From the NCBI GenBank assembly GCA_018677555.1, contig JAHHOT010000157.1, forward strand, positions 1 to 62,069: a stretch of 62,069 bases of DNA, in the 5' to 3' direction. Position 1 is the stretch's first letter, and each line of letters begins with the position of its first letter. This DNA comes from Gammaproteobacteria bacterium (GTDB lineage Bacteria > Pseudomonadota > Gammaproteobacteria > Steroidobacterales > Woeseiaceae). Shown here in pieces: positions 1-9,539 of this stretch. The position numbers and the translations under genes were made by a program. The notes under the pieces were generated by a model. It saw nothing but the letters and a program-made list of their open reading frames with translations. It had not been told where the DNA came from and did not search any database.

Positions 1-151
1 GATTACGGTCTTCCAGGAGAATCACCGTCAAGCCGTTGTCGAGCTTGTCGATCTGCGCATTGCCCAGCTCGAGCCCGGCTACGGGAGACGACACAACGGT
101 CAAAAAAATCAAAACAAAAGGGGTCGAACCGATTTTTCTAATGCCGTTCAT
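1..151 (-). CDS. N-terminus of a secreted M16-like (insulinase-family) peptidase, truncated by window edge
   Basis: Reverse strand from 151 reads MNGIRKIGSTPFVLIFLTVVSSPVAGLELGNAQIDKLDNGLTVILLEDRN; signal peptide plus LDNGLTVILLEDRN, typical of the M16 N-terminus. Not in the ORF track (partial). Confidence 0.6.
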   Translation of the reverse strand, partial: MNGIRKIGSTPFVLIFLTVVSSPVAGLELGNAQIDKLDNGLTVILLEDRN

Positions 152-171
152 AAAAGGGGTCGCACCGATTT
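119..171. repeat. Two GGGGTCGMACCGATTT repeat words
   Basis: aaaaggggtcgaaccgattttt at about 118-138 and aaaaggggtcgcaccgattt at about 152-171. Confidence 0.8.
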
Positions 172-306
172 GTTGAATAAAATTTGGCGCGTCAATGGAT
201 CGAACGTCAGCGTGGAGAACGGGTTGGTGCAGCAAATTGTAGTTTCACTCTGCGGATTTAATTTTTTTGCCAAATATCCAGTTTCACCCTAACAATATTT
301 CGTTTA

Positions 307-486
307 TCAGCGTCTCGCCAGTTCTATTTCGATTGCCTCGTGAAACAGGCTGATCGCCTTGCGAGCCATGACAGTCTCCTTCGTCCACGCGGCAGCATCC
401 GCGGCCACACGGCCAGGCAACTCACGATTCTTGATAATCAACGCCTGGTCCTCGCCGGCCAGCACGACATAGGCTGCAGCAACCGG
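307..486 (-). pseudogene. Short open C-terminal fragment of unknown protein (gene remnant)
   Basis: Reverse strand reads PVAAAYVVLAGEDQALIIKNRELPGRVAADAAAWTKETVMARKAISLFHEAIEIELARR*, with an in-frame stop upstream and no plausible full-length start. Confidence 0.3.
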
Positions 487-649
487 CCTATTTTGACCTT
501 TTCACCAACTTTTTGCCGCCCTGCCAGTATTTGGGGACAGGAAAGAAGAACAAGAACCCGACGGTGAAGCGTACGAACGCTGACCGCAAGGCGCCTGACG
601 CCTTGTTGGTTTTGCAGGTACGGACAAGGCAGGACAACGGGAGACCGCT

Positions 650-1651
650 ATGCAAGTGGCCAGATTACCGGAAAACGAAGCCGCCAGAATTGCGACGCTC
701 AGCAGCCTGGACATTCTCGACACGCCTCGGGAAAGCCGGTTTGACCGGTATACCCGCATCTCGACGCAGATATTCGACGTGCCGATCGCACTGATCAGCC
801 TGGTGGATCGCAATCGCCAGTGGTTCAAGTCTGTCGAGGGTTTCGACGGCGAAGAGACGCCACGAGAAATCTCCTTCTGTGGACATGCGATCCTTGGAGA
901 CGACGTATTCGAAGTGCGGAATGCGCGCCGCGACCCGCGATTTCGCGACAACCCCCTGGTGCTCGAAGCGCCCCACATCTGTTATTACGCCGGGTCACCA
1001 TTGCATGCACCCAATGGCCACAAACTCGGGACGTTGTGCCTCATTGACAGGATTCCGCGGCAGTTAAGCGACCACGAGAAGACGATGCTGACGCACCTCT
1101 CAGGGATGGTTGTGGGAGAGATATTGAGAGACTTTTCAGAGAATGCGAACCGGCCCGATTACTCTATTCAAACCATCACTGTAGCGGAATTCTTCGATGG
1201 TATACCGAGGGAAAACGGGCATTCGGTTCTGCTATTCGACATCGACGATGTGCTCTCGGCGCACAGTGACGGCGAGACACAGGTGTCCCCGGGCACGATA
1301 TTCATGGAGCTCCTGCACGACTACTTCCCGACGGCAACATCAATTGCACATGTCGGCGACTATCACTTCTGCGTTCTGCTAAAGCCGAACAGCAGTTTTG
1401 ACGAAGTACGGGCAATCAGCCATCTGTGTTCCGACGCGCGCAAGTTGCTTTGCTTTGCGGACGGCCACGAGTCCCTGACCCCGTTCGTCGGGCGTATTTC
1501 ATGCAGCTCCGGGAAATATGCTTCTGTCGCTGACATGGTCTTCGACGCAGAACAGATGATCCTAAGACATGAGATACCGTCGCCAGCTACAAGAACCGGC
1601 GTGAAGCAATTCCTGAAGAATCTTGTTGCCCGGCCGGGGACGGCATTTTGA
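650..1651 (+). CDS. GAF domain protein with degenerate GGDEF-like C-terminal domain
   Basis: N-terminal GAF signature (NEAARIATLSSLDILDTPRESRFDRYTRIS...FCGHAIL...FRDNPLV...YYAGSPLHAPNGHKLGTLCLID); C-terminal HVGDYHFCVLLKP sits where a GGDEF active site would be. Confidence 0.75.
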   Translation: MQVARLPENEAARIATLSSLDILDTPRESRFDRYTRISTQIFDVPIALISLVDRNRQWFKSVEGFDGEETPREISFCGHAILGDDVFEVRNARRDPRFRDNPLVLEAPHICYYAGSPLHAPNGHKLGTLCLIDRIPRQLSDHEKTMLTHLSGMVVGEILRDFSENANRPDYSIQTITVAEFFDGIPRENGHSVLLFDIDDVLSAHSDGETQVSPGTIFMELLHDYFPTATSIAHVGDYHFCVLLKPNSSFDEVRAISHLCSDARKLLCFADGHESLTPFVGRISCSSGKYASVADMVFDAEQMILRHEIPSPATRTGVKQFLKNLVARPGTAF

Positions 1652-1677
1652 AGCGGCCGTCACGTCATAGGTCGTCA

Positions 1678-1974
1678 CTACTGCCCTTCCCTGTCGGCCG
1701 ATTTATCGCTGTCAATTTCCTCGGCCTTTGTCAGCGAATCCAGCCACGCTGCGTCGCTGTCACCGCCCGGAGAGGTTTTATTTGTATTTTGACCGGACTT
1801 GTTGTTCAGGAAAAAACCGACTGCGAGGAGAACTGCGCCGATGACGACTCCTGTTGCCTGCTGAGCACTTAACGCCGGGACATTGGCGAGACCGATATTG
1901 CCGGCAAAAACAGAAGCCAACAGGATAACGGCGCCAACGACAAGCACGATCATCGCAGAGCTTTGGTTTTTCAT
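1678..1974 (-). CDS. Small two-TM membrane protein of unknown function
   Basis: MKNQSSAMIVLVVGAVILLASVFAG...ATGVVIGAVLLAVGFFLNNKSG; start chosen at MKNQSS inside the longer ORF. Confidence 0.5.
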   Translation of the reverse strand: MKNQSSAMIVLVVGAVILLASVFAGNIGLANVPALSAQQATGVVIGAVLLAVGFFLNNKSGQNTNKTSPGGDSDAAWLDSLTKAEEIDSDKSADREGQ

Positions 1975-2138
1975 TGTTGTCTCCCGACTATCAGATTGCT
2001 TATGCAAATTATAAACGAAATCCACGCGATACAGTCCTGTACAACGATCATGTACACTTTTCCCCAGTTAATCTGTGGTTTGTGACCGGGTGCCGGTTGA
2101 TACAGCAAGCTACCGAGGAAAATGAGAGGTGCCATGCC

Positions 2139-3086
2139 ATGTTCAGAGTATTGTCGATAGCGGCTGCGCTTGTACTGACCCTTGCGGTTTCCCGGCAGAC
2201 GATTGCCCAGGAATCTGAACCAACCGACTGCGCACAGGCAGAGCGCTATCACAGCCTGGCGCAGGAACAGGTCGATGCGAACGACGACGGCCAGGCCGTG
2301 CTCTTGCTGGAGCAGGCAACAGCCGCCTGCCCGAAATACGAGTACTTCCAGGAATTGGGCGAGCTGAGAACGAGAACGGTCAATCAGTTTGATCGGCAAC
2401 TGGCAGTGGATGCTTTTGTACGGTCTCACGCGTTGGCCTCGACAGACAGGCAGCGAGCCCGCGCTTTGTGGAAGTATGCGGCGTTGCTGAACCAGGAGGG
2501 TGATCCGCAGAATGCCGACCCACTTATTCGTGAAGCCCGGCGACTCGATGCAGGCAATGAACAGATCGCCGATCTGGCAGCCGAGATCCAGGAAAAGATC
2601 GAAAACCCCACTCGCGAATTTATTGTTAGAGGCCTGGCATCTTCTCTCTACCAGCCGCTGCAAACCCAGGCGGCGAGCGGTGAAGTGGCGAGCGCCGATT
2701 CAGGTCCAGCAACTGCGGTCGCAAGCAGTGCCGACGGAGCTGGCGCCTCGATCCGTATTCCCATCAATTTCGAGTTCAACAGCACCGCACCCGACTCGGC
2801 AACATCTCGCAATATTGAAATGCTCGCAAGCTCGTTATCTGAACCCGATTTCCAGGATCGTGATTTCATTTTCGTGGGACATGCCGACGTGCGTGGCGAC
2901 GCACAGTACAACAAGTTGCTGTCGCGACGTCGTGCCTATGCCGTCTATGAAATCGTTGTGGGGATCGAGCCGGGGCTGGAGGGTCGGATATCAGTGAAAG
3001 GAATGGGCGAGAGTGAGCCTATCGAGCCAGGCAATACCGAGGAAGCCCACCGGGCGAATCGAAGATTGCAGGTTATCGTCAAGTGA
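2139..3086 (+). CDS. TPR-like/OmpA-family outer membrane protein
   Basis: Signal peptide MFRVLSIAAALVLTLAVSRQTIAQ; C-terminal OmpA domain (INFEFNSTAPDS...IFVGHADVRGDAQYNKLLSRRRAYAVYEIV...GMGESEPIEPGNTEEAHRANRRLQVIVK). Confidence 0.8.
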   Translation: MFRVLSIAAALVLTLAVSRQTIAQESEPTDCAQAERYHSLAQEQVDANDDGQAVLLLEQATAACPKYEYFQELGELRTRTVNQFDRQLAVDAFVRSHALASTDRQRARALWKYAALLNQEGDPQNADPLIREARRLDAGNEQIADLAAEIQEKIENPTREFIVRGLASSLYQPLQTQAASGEVASADSGPATAVASSADGAGASIRIPINFEFNSTAPDSATSRNIEMLASSLSEPDFQDRDFIFVGHADVRGDAQYNKLLSRRRAYAVYEIVVGIEPGLEGRISVKGMGESEPIEPGNTEEAHRANRRLQVIVK

Positions 3087-3106
3087 CGCGACAACGGCTG
3101 GTTCTC

Positions 3107-5014
3107 TCACCGATCAAATGAGCATTCCGTTTCCAGGTAACGCGCAGCGACATCCGTGAATCCCTGATCGTGTGCGAGCTGCATTGCCTCGCAATACTGC
3201 AGAAAGACGGGATCGTCCAGGACGACGATATCGGCAGCCAGCGCATCGCGAAGCCGTGCGGCGTACCAGAACGTTGCCAATGCATATCCGGAATTCATCG
3301 CCGTCTGCAGCGCGGGCAGCAGCCCGGCTGAATCCCGCTCCAGGTAGCCACTTTCAGCCGCAAGGTACAACGTAACGGCTGAAGAAGGGTCATCGTAAGA
3401 TCTCAGTACATCCAGTCGGCCTTCGAGCTTCGCGAGCTCCTCCTGCGCGCCACTGTCTGCCAGTCGCTTGATGTCGAGGGCCTGCCTCAATGATTTCTCG
3501 GCGACCCTCTGCAGGTCGCCCGGCGACACCTGCGGGGACTCGATGGCACTGATAAACCGTCCCAGTTCCTCGTCGGTAGGCAGCTGCAGCCTTTCCAGTT
3601 TTATTGCGGTCTCGACCGGTCCGCTACCGACCTCTATTTCAACGATCTTGCCGTAGTGATTCGGCTCCACTGCCACTACGTTGTGGCGGCCGGCAGCCAG
3701 ATTGGCGAACCCGTCGATCTTCTCATCATCCACATAGAGCGTCATCCACGGCGGATCGGTGTCGAAGTAGTGGTTAGCCGTGGCCGGCGCCGCTTCCTGC
3801 GATGGTGTCAACAGGGCGCGCAGCGGATTGTCGGGTGGGAACGGTGGCTTGCCCAGGGCAGCCAAAGTGAGAATCGCGACCGGCACAAAAACGGCTAATC
3901 CGACAACGATCATCTTGCTGCGCGAACCCGATTCTTCAACAACTTCCTCGTCCACAAGAATCGATTGACGAATAACATCGAGACGATCCCGGCACTCCTC
4001 CGCCGAGGGCCGCCTGTCAGGATCCGGACTGAGACAATCGCACACGAGATCTGCCAGTTCGGGCGAAAATTTCCCAATGTCAGTGCGAACTTGTGCCTCA
4101 ATCTCGACATCCGTCATACGCCGTGGAGGCAGGTCGCCGGTCAACATTTCATAGAGAACCCGCCCGAAGCTGTATATATCGATCCGATTCGTGATGGGTT
4201 CGGCACGAGACTGCTCCGGCGACATATACGGCAACGAGCCAATGACCACGCCGACCGCAGTCAGGGGGTTCGGTTCTGGCAACGCAGATTTGGCAACGCC
4301 AAAATCGCTCAGTACGGGCGTGTTGTCTTCGGTAAAGAGAATATTTGCTGGCTTGAAGTCACGATGAATGACGTCTCTCGAATGCGAGTAGCACAGTGCG
4401 TCGGCCATCTGTCTCGCAACGTCGATCGCCTCTGCTACATCAAGTGCGCCGGATCGCAGCCGATCTTTCAGGTTATCGCCGCCGACTAGTTCCATCACGA
4501 TGTAGGGGGCGTCGTCTTTTTCTCCGCCGGCGTAAACACGGACGATGTTCGGATGACGGAATTTCGCAACGATCTGGGCCTCGTTGCGAAAGCGAGTTCG
4601 AAAGTCGGGGTCGGCGCCAAGCTGCGAACTGATCATCTTGATTGCGACCAGGCGATCCAGCCCGAGATCTTTCGCAAGATAAACCTTGGCCATCCCGCCC
4701 TCGCCCTGGATCCCCTGGACATCAAATCCTTCTATGTCCGGTAACAGATCGCCGGGGGCCAGCTTAAGCGTTGGAGGTTCAATGACGCTTTTTTTTGATT
4801 TCTCGTCGTCAGTCACGTCGGGCCTGTCGATTAGCGTTGTGGCAGTCGAAAAGGCGTCCGTGCAGTATAAGATTTTCTCTCGCCAAATACTAAAGATCGC
4901 GCGGTCAACGGTAAAACATTCTTGACGTATCTGTGCCCGGGAACGCGGTAGAATCTCGTTCTTTCTTACAGCATATGCCCGCGAAAGCTGATCACCTTGC
5001 CAGGATCGAGTCAC
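3107..5014 (-). CDS. Hanks-type Ser/Thr protein kinase with C-terminal extracytoplasmic region
   Basis: GEGGMAKVYLAKD, VAIKMIS, HRDFKPANIL, SDFGVAK, SLPYMSPEQ, then a TM segment (MIVVGLAVFVPVAILTLAAL) and a PEGA-like stretch. Start codon uncertain. Confidence 0.85.
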   Translation of the reverse strand: MTRSWQGDQLSRAYAVRKNEILPRSRAQIRQECFTVDRAIFSIWREKILYCTDAFSTATTLIDRPDVTDDEKSKKSVIEPPTLKLAPGDLLPDIEGFDVQGIQGEGGMAKVYLAKDLGLDRLVAIKMISSQLGADPDFRTRFRNEAQIVAKFRHPNIVRVYAGGEKDDAPYIVMELVGGDNLKDRLRSGALDVAEAIDVARQMADALCYSHSRDVIHRDFKPANILFTEDNTPVLSDFGVAKSALPEPNPLTAVGVVIGSLPYMSPEQSRAEPITNRIDIYSFGRVLYEMLTGDLPPRRMTDVEIEAQVRTDIGKFSPELADLVCDCLSPDPDRRPSAEECRDRLDVIRQSILVDEEVVEESGSRSKMIVVGLAVFVPVAILTLAALGKPPFPPDNPLRALLTPSQEAAPATANHYFDTDPPWMTLYVDDEKIDGFANLAAGRHNVVAVEPNHYGKIVEIEVGSGPVETAIKLERLQLPTDEELGRFISAIESPQVSPGDLQRVAEKSLRQALDIKRLADSGAQEELAKLEGRLDVLRSYDDPSSAVTLYLAAESGYLERDSAGLLPALQTAMNSGYALATFWYAARLRDALAADIVVLDDPVFLQYCEAMQLAHDQGFTDVAARYLETECSFDR

Positions 5015-5026
5015 AAAACACGCCGT

Positions 5027-5698
5027 ATGTATACCTTGCTTGGGCTAATTGCCTGGCTGTGCCTGGCCGGCTGCGCGAGCGAGAAATCATTGCTGGTCGA
5101 GGGCATAAAGTATTTCGACGGCGAAATGCCGGCCGACTTCAGCGGCTTCTGGGTGCGCGATTACGCGCGCAGCGACAACATAAACAAAGTGTTCCAGAAC
5201 GCTACGTACGAGCTGGCCAGAAAAAGGGGCGCCAATGGGCCAGCCGGTCCAATGGCCTCCGAGAGAGACATGTCGCGGCTCATACCCCTGGCCCGCCTGG
5301 TCGAGCTCATCACGAGGACGGACGAACTGACCATCTCGCAGACAGAGTACGAAATTCTCATCGAGCGACGTGATGACTTTGCACTCATGTGCGCGTTTTT
5401 CGATGGCATCGCGAAACCTACAGACAACGCGTTCGGCAAGGAGTCCTGCGGCTGGGATGGTAATCGGCTTGTCTCGGTCACTGACTTTCCGGACGGCTTG
5501 CGCGTGGTTCACAGATTTCAGACGTCCGAGGATCGAAAGCAACTGAGAGTCATCACGACAGCGTCATCCGATACGTCGCCGGTGCCGTTTACCTTGCGAC
5601 ATTTCTACTGGCGCGTGCAAAAGGTTCCGGGCAAATTCGAATGCATCGAAACCCTCAGCATGAAACGCGTGTGCAGCACCGGTGAGCTCGAGCTGTGA
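5027..5698 (+). CDS. Putative lipoprotein, unknown function
   Basis: MYTLLGLIAWLCLAGCASEK has a lipobox; stop overlaps the next start (ATGG/TGATG region 5695-5698). Confidence 0.6.
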   Translation: MYTLLGLIAWLCLAGCASEKSLLVEGIKYFDGEMPADFSGFWVRDYARSDNINKVFQNATYELARKRGANGPAGPMASERDMSRLIPLARLVELITRTDELTISQTEYEILIERRDDFALMCAFFDGIAKPTDNAFGKESCGWDGNRLVSVTDFPDGLRVVHRFQTSEDRKQLRVITTASSDTSPVPFTLRHFYWRVQKVPGKFECIETLSMKRVCSTGELEL

Positions 5699-6807
5699 TG
5701 GTGTCTGTCAAAAGTCGCGTGGCGCTGCTGACCCTCGCGGTTCTGGTCGTTGCGGCGACGGCCTTTGAGGCGGCGGCCCGCGCTGCCACGCCGGTCCCGG
5801 CGAGCAGCGACGGTAGCGTGTTGAACGTGACGATTCCCGTGTTCGACCCCGGAATTCCTGCCGACCCTTCCGTCTTCCGTGACCTGCAGGTGTTTCCCCG
5901 CATTCGCCAGATCGAAGCAATGTTGATGCCGTTTCTGTTGCGCGAGACGCTGGTCAAATCGGGCCGGTGGGGAGCGGTCCGGGTGACAACCAAACCGGAC
6001 GATGCGGAAGAATTGCAGATATTCGGGACGATAGTCCGATCCGACGGCGACTGGCTTGAACTCAGAGTGCGGGCCGTCGATGCGACCGGGAGCACCTGGC
6101 TCGACAAGATCTTTTCCAGCGAAGCGAGCGACGAAACCGCTGCGAGTCATCGCGACCGGGGTACGCCCGAGTTTCAGGCGATCTATGATGACGTCGCCAA
6201 CGAGCTCACAGCGCTCCGCGCTCGCCTGGACGAGGCCACGGTGGCGAACATCAAGGGCACGTCGCTCATGCGTTACGCAGCCGTACTTGCGCCCAGTGCA
6301 TTCAGCGATTACCTCGAACAAAACGACGACGGGACATTTCGTTTGCTGCGCTTGCCGGCACGCAACGACCCCATGCTAATTCGCATCGAAACGGTTCGTA
6401 ATACCGAGTTCCTCATTACGGACACGGTCGATGCCAGGTTCAGGGCTTTTAATAAGGACCTCGCGCGCACCTATCGGGTATGGCGGCAGTACCGGCGCAA
6501 AGTCGCAGACTACGAGGCCTGGAACACGAACTTTGCAGCCGCCGGGCCCGGCGATGCAGAGCGCGGCAGCTGGGAGTCGATCAAGCATCAATACGACGCG
6601 TACAAATACGACCGATTGACGGCCCAGGAACGGGATCGCCTTGCAGTTGCCTTCAATAATGAAGTCGCGACGACGGTCGACGCGATGGAAGCCAGGGTCG
6701 CAGAACTCAACGGCTGGGTGGAACAGGGCTACCCTGAATGGAGCAGGCTGTTAGAGGGCCTGTATGAAATTGAGACTCCCTTGCCGGACACGGGCGCCGA
6801 GCGATAG
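5695..6807 (+). CDS. Secreted protein of unknown function
   Basis: 370 aa ORF with N-terminal signal sequence (VALLTLAVLVVAATAFEAAARA); overlaps the upstream lipoprotein gene. Confidence 0.6.
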   Translation: MMVSVKSRVALLTLAVLVVAATAFEAAARAATPVPASSDGSVLNVTIPVFDPGIPADPSVFRDLQVFPRIRQIEAMLMPFLLRETLVKSGRWGAVRVTTKPDDAEELQIFGTIVRSDGDWLELRVRAVDATGSTWLDKIFSSEASDETAASHRDRGTPEFQAIYDDVANELTALRARLDEATVANIKGTSLMRYAAVLAPSAFSDYLEQNDDGTFRLLRLPARNDPMLIRIETVRNTEFLITDTVDARFRAFNKDLARTYRVWRQYRRKVADYEAWNTNFAAAGPGDAERGSWESIKHQYDAYKYDRLTAQERDRLAVAFNNEVATTVDAMEARVAELNGWVEQGYPEWSRLLEGLYEIETPLPDTGAER

Positions 6808-6911
6808 TCCGGCGGCCCAGGCGAGAATCCGACCGATCGTAGCGGCAGGACTTGAAATCCTCCCATCCAGCCAACATATTAGTCCGTTACTTTAATGTTG
6901 GAGCCAGGTGA

Positions 6912-7793
6912 ATGCTGAAGCGCGTCGCCCTGTTTATAGCCACGAACCTCGCGGTGGTGCTCGTGTTGAGCATCGTCCTGCGGCTTCTGGGCGTCGACCG
7001 GATCCTCGACGAGTCCGGGGCCGGCATCAATTACGAAGCATTGCTCATTCTTTCGGTCGTGATCGGCTTTGGCGGCTCGTTCATTTCGCTTGCGATGTCC
7101 AAATGGATGGCCAAACGCTCGACCGGCGCTCACGTCATAACGAGGCCAAGCAACAGCGCGGAATCCTGGCTCGTTGCCACAGTGGAACGCCTTGCGCGCG
7201 ATGCAGGTATCAAAACCCCCGAGGTGGCGGTCTACGACGCGCCCGACATGAACGCGTTCGCGACCGGCGCCAGGCGCAACAACGCCCTCGTTGCGGTCAG
7301 CACGGGCCTGTTGCGGGGCATGCAGAAAGACGAAGTCGAAGCCGTTCTTGCACACGAAGTTTCGCACGTCGCTAATGGCGACATGATCACGCTCGCGCTG
7401 GTACAGGGCGTTGTCAACACGTTCGTCATATTCCTGTCCCGTATCGTCGGCCACATCATCGATCGCGTCGTTCTGAAGAACGAGCGAGGCTACGGTATCG
7501 GTTACTTCGTCTCCGTGATCGTTGCGCAGCTCGTGCTTGGTGTTCTTGCGAGCATTATCGTGATGTGGGTATCGCGACATCGGGAATTCCGTGCCGATGC
7601 GGGCGCTGCCAGATTGAACGGTAAACGTCCGATGATCAACGCCCTCGCGCGTCTTGACCGCGGTGCGCCCGCTCAACTTCCTGAGTCCCTCGAAGCATTC
7701 GGCATATCCGGCCGCCATGCCGGCGGGATCAAGCGGCTGTTCATGAGCCACCCACCGATCCCGGAACGAATAGCAGCACTCGAAGCGCTTTAA
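6912..7793 (+). CDS. htpX: M48 membrane metalloprotease HtpX
   Basis: [21 protein letters not shown]..., [38 protein letters not shown] (HEXXH), [30 protein letters not shown]. Confidence 0.95.
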   Translation: MLKRVALFIATNLAVVLVLSIVLRLLGVDRILDESGAGINYEALLILSVVIGFGGSFISLAMSKWMAKRSTGAHVITRPSNSAESWLVATVERLARDAGIKTPEVAVYDAPDMNAFATGARRNNALVAVSTGLLRGMQKDEVEAVLAHEVSHVANGDMITLALVQGVVNTFVIFLSRIVGHIIDRVVLKNERGYGIGYFVSVIVAQLVLGVLASIIVMWVSRHREFRADAGAARLNGKRPMINALARLDRGAPAQLPESLEAFGISGRHAGGIKRLFMSHPPIPERIAALEAL

Positions 7794-7952
7794 CTGATAT
7801 GGGAACCGCGCTCTGCTACGACTCCAACTTCAGGTAGATACTGCGTCAAGGGGTCGGCGCTGCTCCAGGTCATTGTTTACGGAGAGTGATCGCCGGTAAG
7901 CGACCGGGCTGGCAACCACAAGCAGACCGAATCGCGAAGGACTCTTGCATCG

Positions 7953-9455
7953 ATGTCGAAATTCATTTCGCTACTTGTTGGCTTGTTTGCCCTACCCTTT
8001 GCAGGCTGTGAGACGCTCGCCGTTGATGCCGATCCTGGACGGACTGAAGTAAGCCGCAGCGCGATTGAGCTTCGCGTCATGACTTTCAATATTGAATGGG
8101 GTGGCGACAACATAGACTTTGATAATGTCATTGAAGCGATTCGGAAATCGCGCGCCGATATTGTTGGAATTCAGGAACCGCTGGGCAATCTTGGTCGTCT
8201 CGCCACGGCGCTCAACTGGTACTCGGACGAGCTCACTTACGTCATCTCAAAGTATCCGCTGCTAACCCCACCGGCAGCGAATGGCTACTACGTCTTTGCC
8301 GAAGTATCGCCGGACAAAGTCGTCGCAGTGGCTAATGTGCACCTCCCGTCAGATCCCGACGGCATGGGAATGGTGCGAGACGGAGCAACAGCGGCCGAGG
8401 TGTTGGCAATTGAACGCGCCACTCGCCTGCCGAAAATTCAACCGTATCTGGGTATGCTCGAACCACTTATCCAGCGCGGTATGCCGGTATACCTGAGCGG
8501 CGACTTCAACGCACCGGCGCACACGGACTGGACTGCCGAGACGGTTGGAGATCGGCCGTTTCTGCGTTATCCGCTAACCTGGCCGGTCAGTTTCGTTACC
8601 GCCGAAGCCGGTCTCAGGGACTCCTACCGTGAAATCTATCCTGACCCGAAGCTCAATCCCGGGCTCACCTGGTGGGCGAGACGCCCACCGCTCGAACTAT
8701 ATTCACCCAACGAAAATGATCCCGAGGAGCGCATTGACTTTCTCTGGCACGCAGGTTCTTCCACGACGATTTCCAGCGAGATCGTTGGTGAAAAGAATTT
8801 TCCCGGGGTAACCATCAGCGTTGAGCCTTGGCCGAGTGACCATCGCGGCGTTGTTTCGCTGTTTTCAGTACTGCCTGCTGATGTGCCGCCGCTTGTCTCA
8901 AGCCGGCGGCGCGTACACAGGATTGGCGATGAGATCGAGATCTCGTATCGGCAGGCTGCAAATAGCCGTATTCGAATTACGCGCTATGGGGAAAAACAAA
9001 ATTCGATACTTGTCACCGAAGAAAAGCTGTCAGGAAGTGGTCAACTGACATTTGCGACCAATGACCTACCCGCGGGCCGCTACATCGCAACCATGTCTGC
9101 GCCGCTTCGGCAAAATGTCAACTGCGAGTTCTGGATCTTGCAGAAAAATGCGGTGCCTGACGTTTCGCTGGCCGGAACTGAATTCAATGCAGGCGAGAGC
9201 ATTGGAGTTAGCTGGCGAAACGGACCAGGATACAGGAATGACTATCTTTCGGTTGTCAAAGTTGGCAGCGATTCAGATTACAGCGGGGGCAGCGCCTGGT
9301 TGTACATCAATGCACTTCCCGCAGGTCGAATCAATTTGGATGCATCCACAGTTGCAGCCGGATGGCCAATCGAACCAGGCAATTACGTTGTGAGGCTCAT
9401 CGAAGACGACGGTAGGGAGGTACTTGCCGAATCCGCCCCGTTTATTATTCACTGA
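7953..9455 (+). CDS. Endonuclease/exonuclease/phosphatase-family protein with C-terminal beta-rich extension
   Basis: LRVMTFNIEWGGDNIDFDNVIEAIRKSRADIVGIQE, YLSGDFNAPAHTDW, ERIDFLWHAG, PSDHRGVV are EEP motifs; lipoprotein-like N-terminus (FALPFAGCETL). Confidence 0.8.
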   Translation: MSKFISLLVGLFALPFAGCETLAVDADPGRTEVSRSAIELRVMTFNIEWGGDNIDFDNVIEAIRKSRADIVGIQEPLGNLGRLATALNWYSDELTYVISKYPLLTPPAANGYYVFAEVSPDKVVAVANVHLPSDPDGMGMVRDGATAAEVLAIERATRLPKIQPYLGMLEPLIQRGMPVYLSGDFNAPAHTDWTAETVGDRPFLRYPLTWPVSFVTAEAGLRDSYREIYPDPKLNPGLTWWARRPPLELYSPNENDPEERIDFLWHAGSSTTISSEIVGEKNFPGVTISVEPWPSDHRGVVSLFSVLPADVPPLVSSRRRVHRIGDEIEISYRQAANSRIRITRYGEKQNSILVTEEKLSGSGQLTFATNDLPAGRYIATMSAPLRQNVNCEFWILQKNAVPDVSLAGTEFNAGESIGVSWRNGPGYRNDYLSVVKVGSDSDYSGGSAWLYINALPAGRINLDASTVAAGWPIEPGNYVVRLIEDDGREVLAESAPFIIH

Positions 9456-9539
9456 TCTGCGCGCGGCATAGCAAGCGCAACGTAGTATGACGGCAGGAAT
9501 TGAATACGAGAGATTTCTCCGCGCTGACTGGTTTCGCTG

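Noticed and set aside
1971-2663. Long minus-strand ORF (230 aa) opposite the OmpA-family gene
   Set aside because: Shadow ORF in GC-rich sequence; no recognisable domain and antisense to a well-supported gene.
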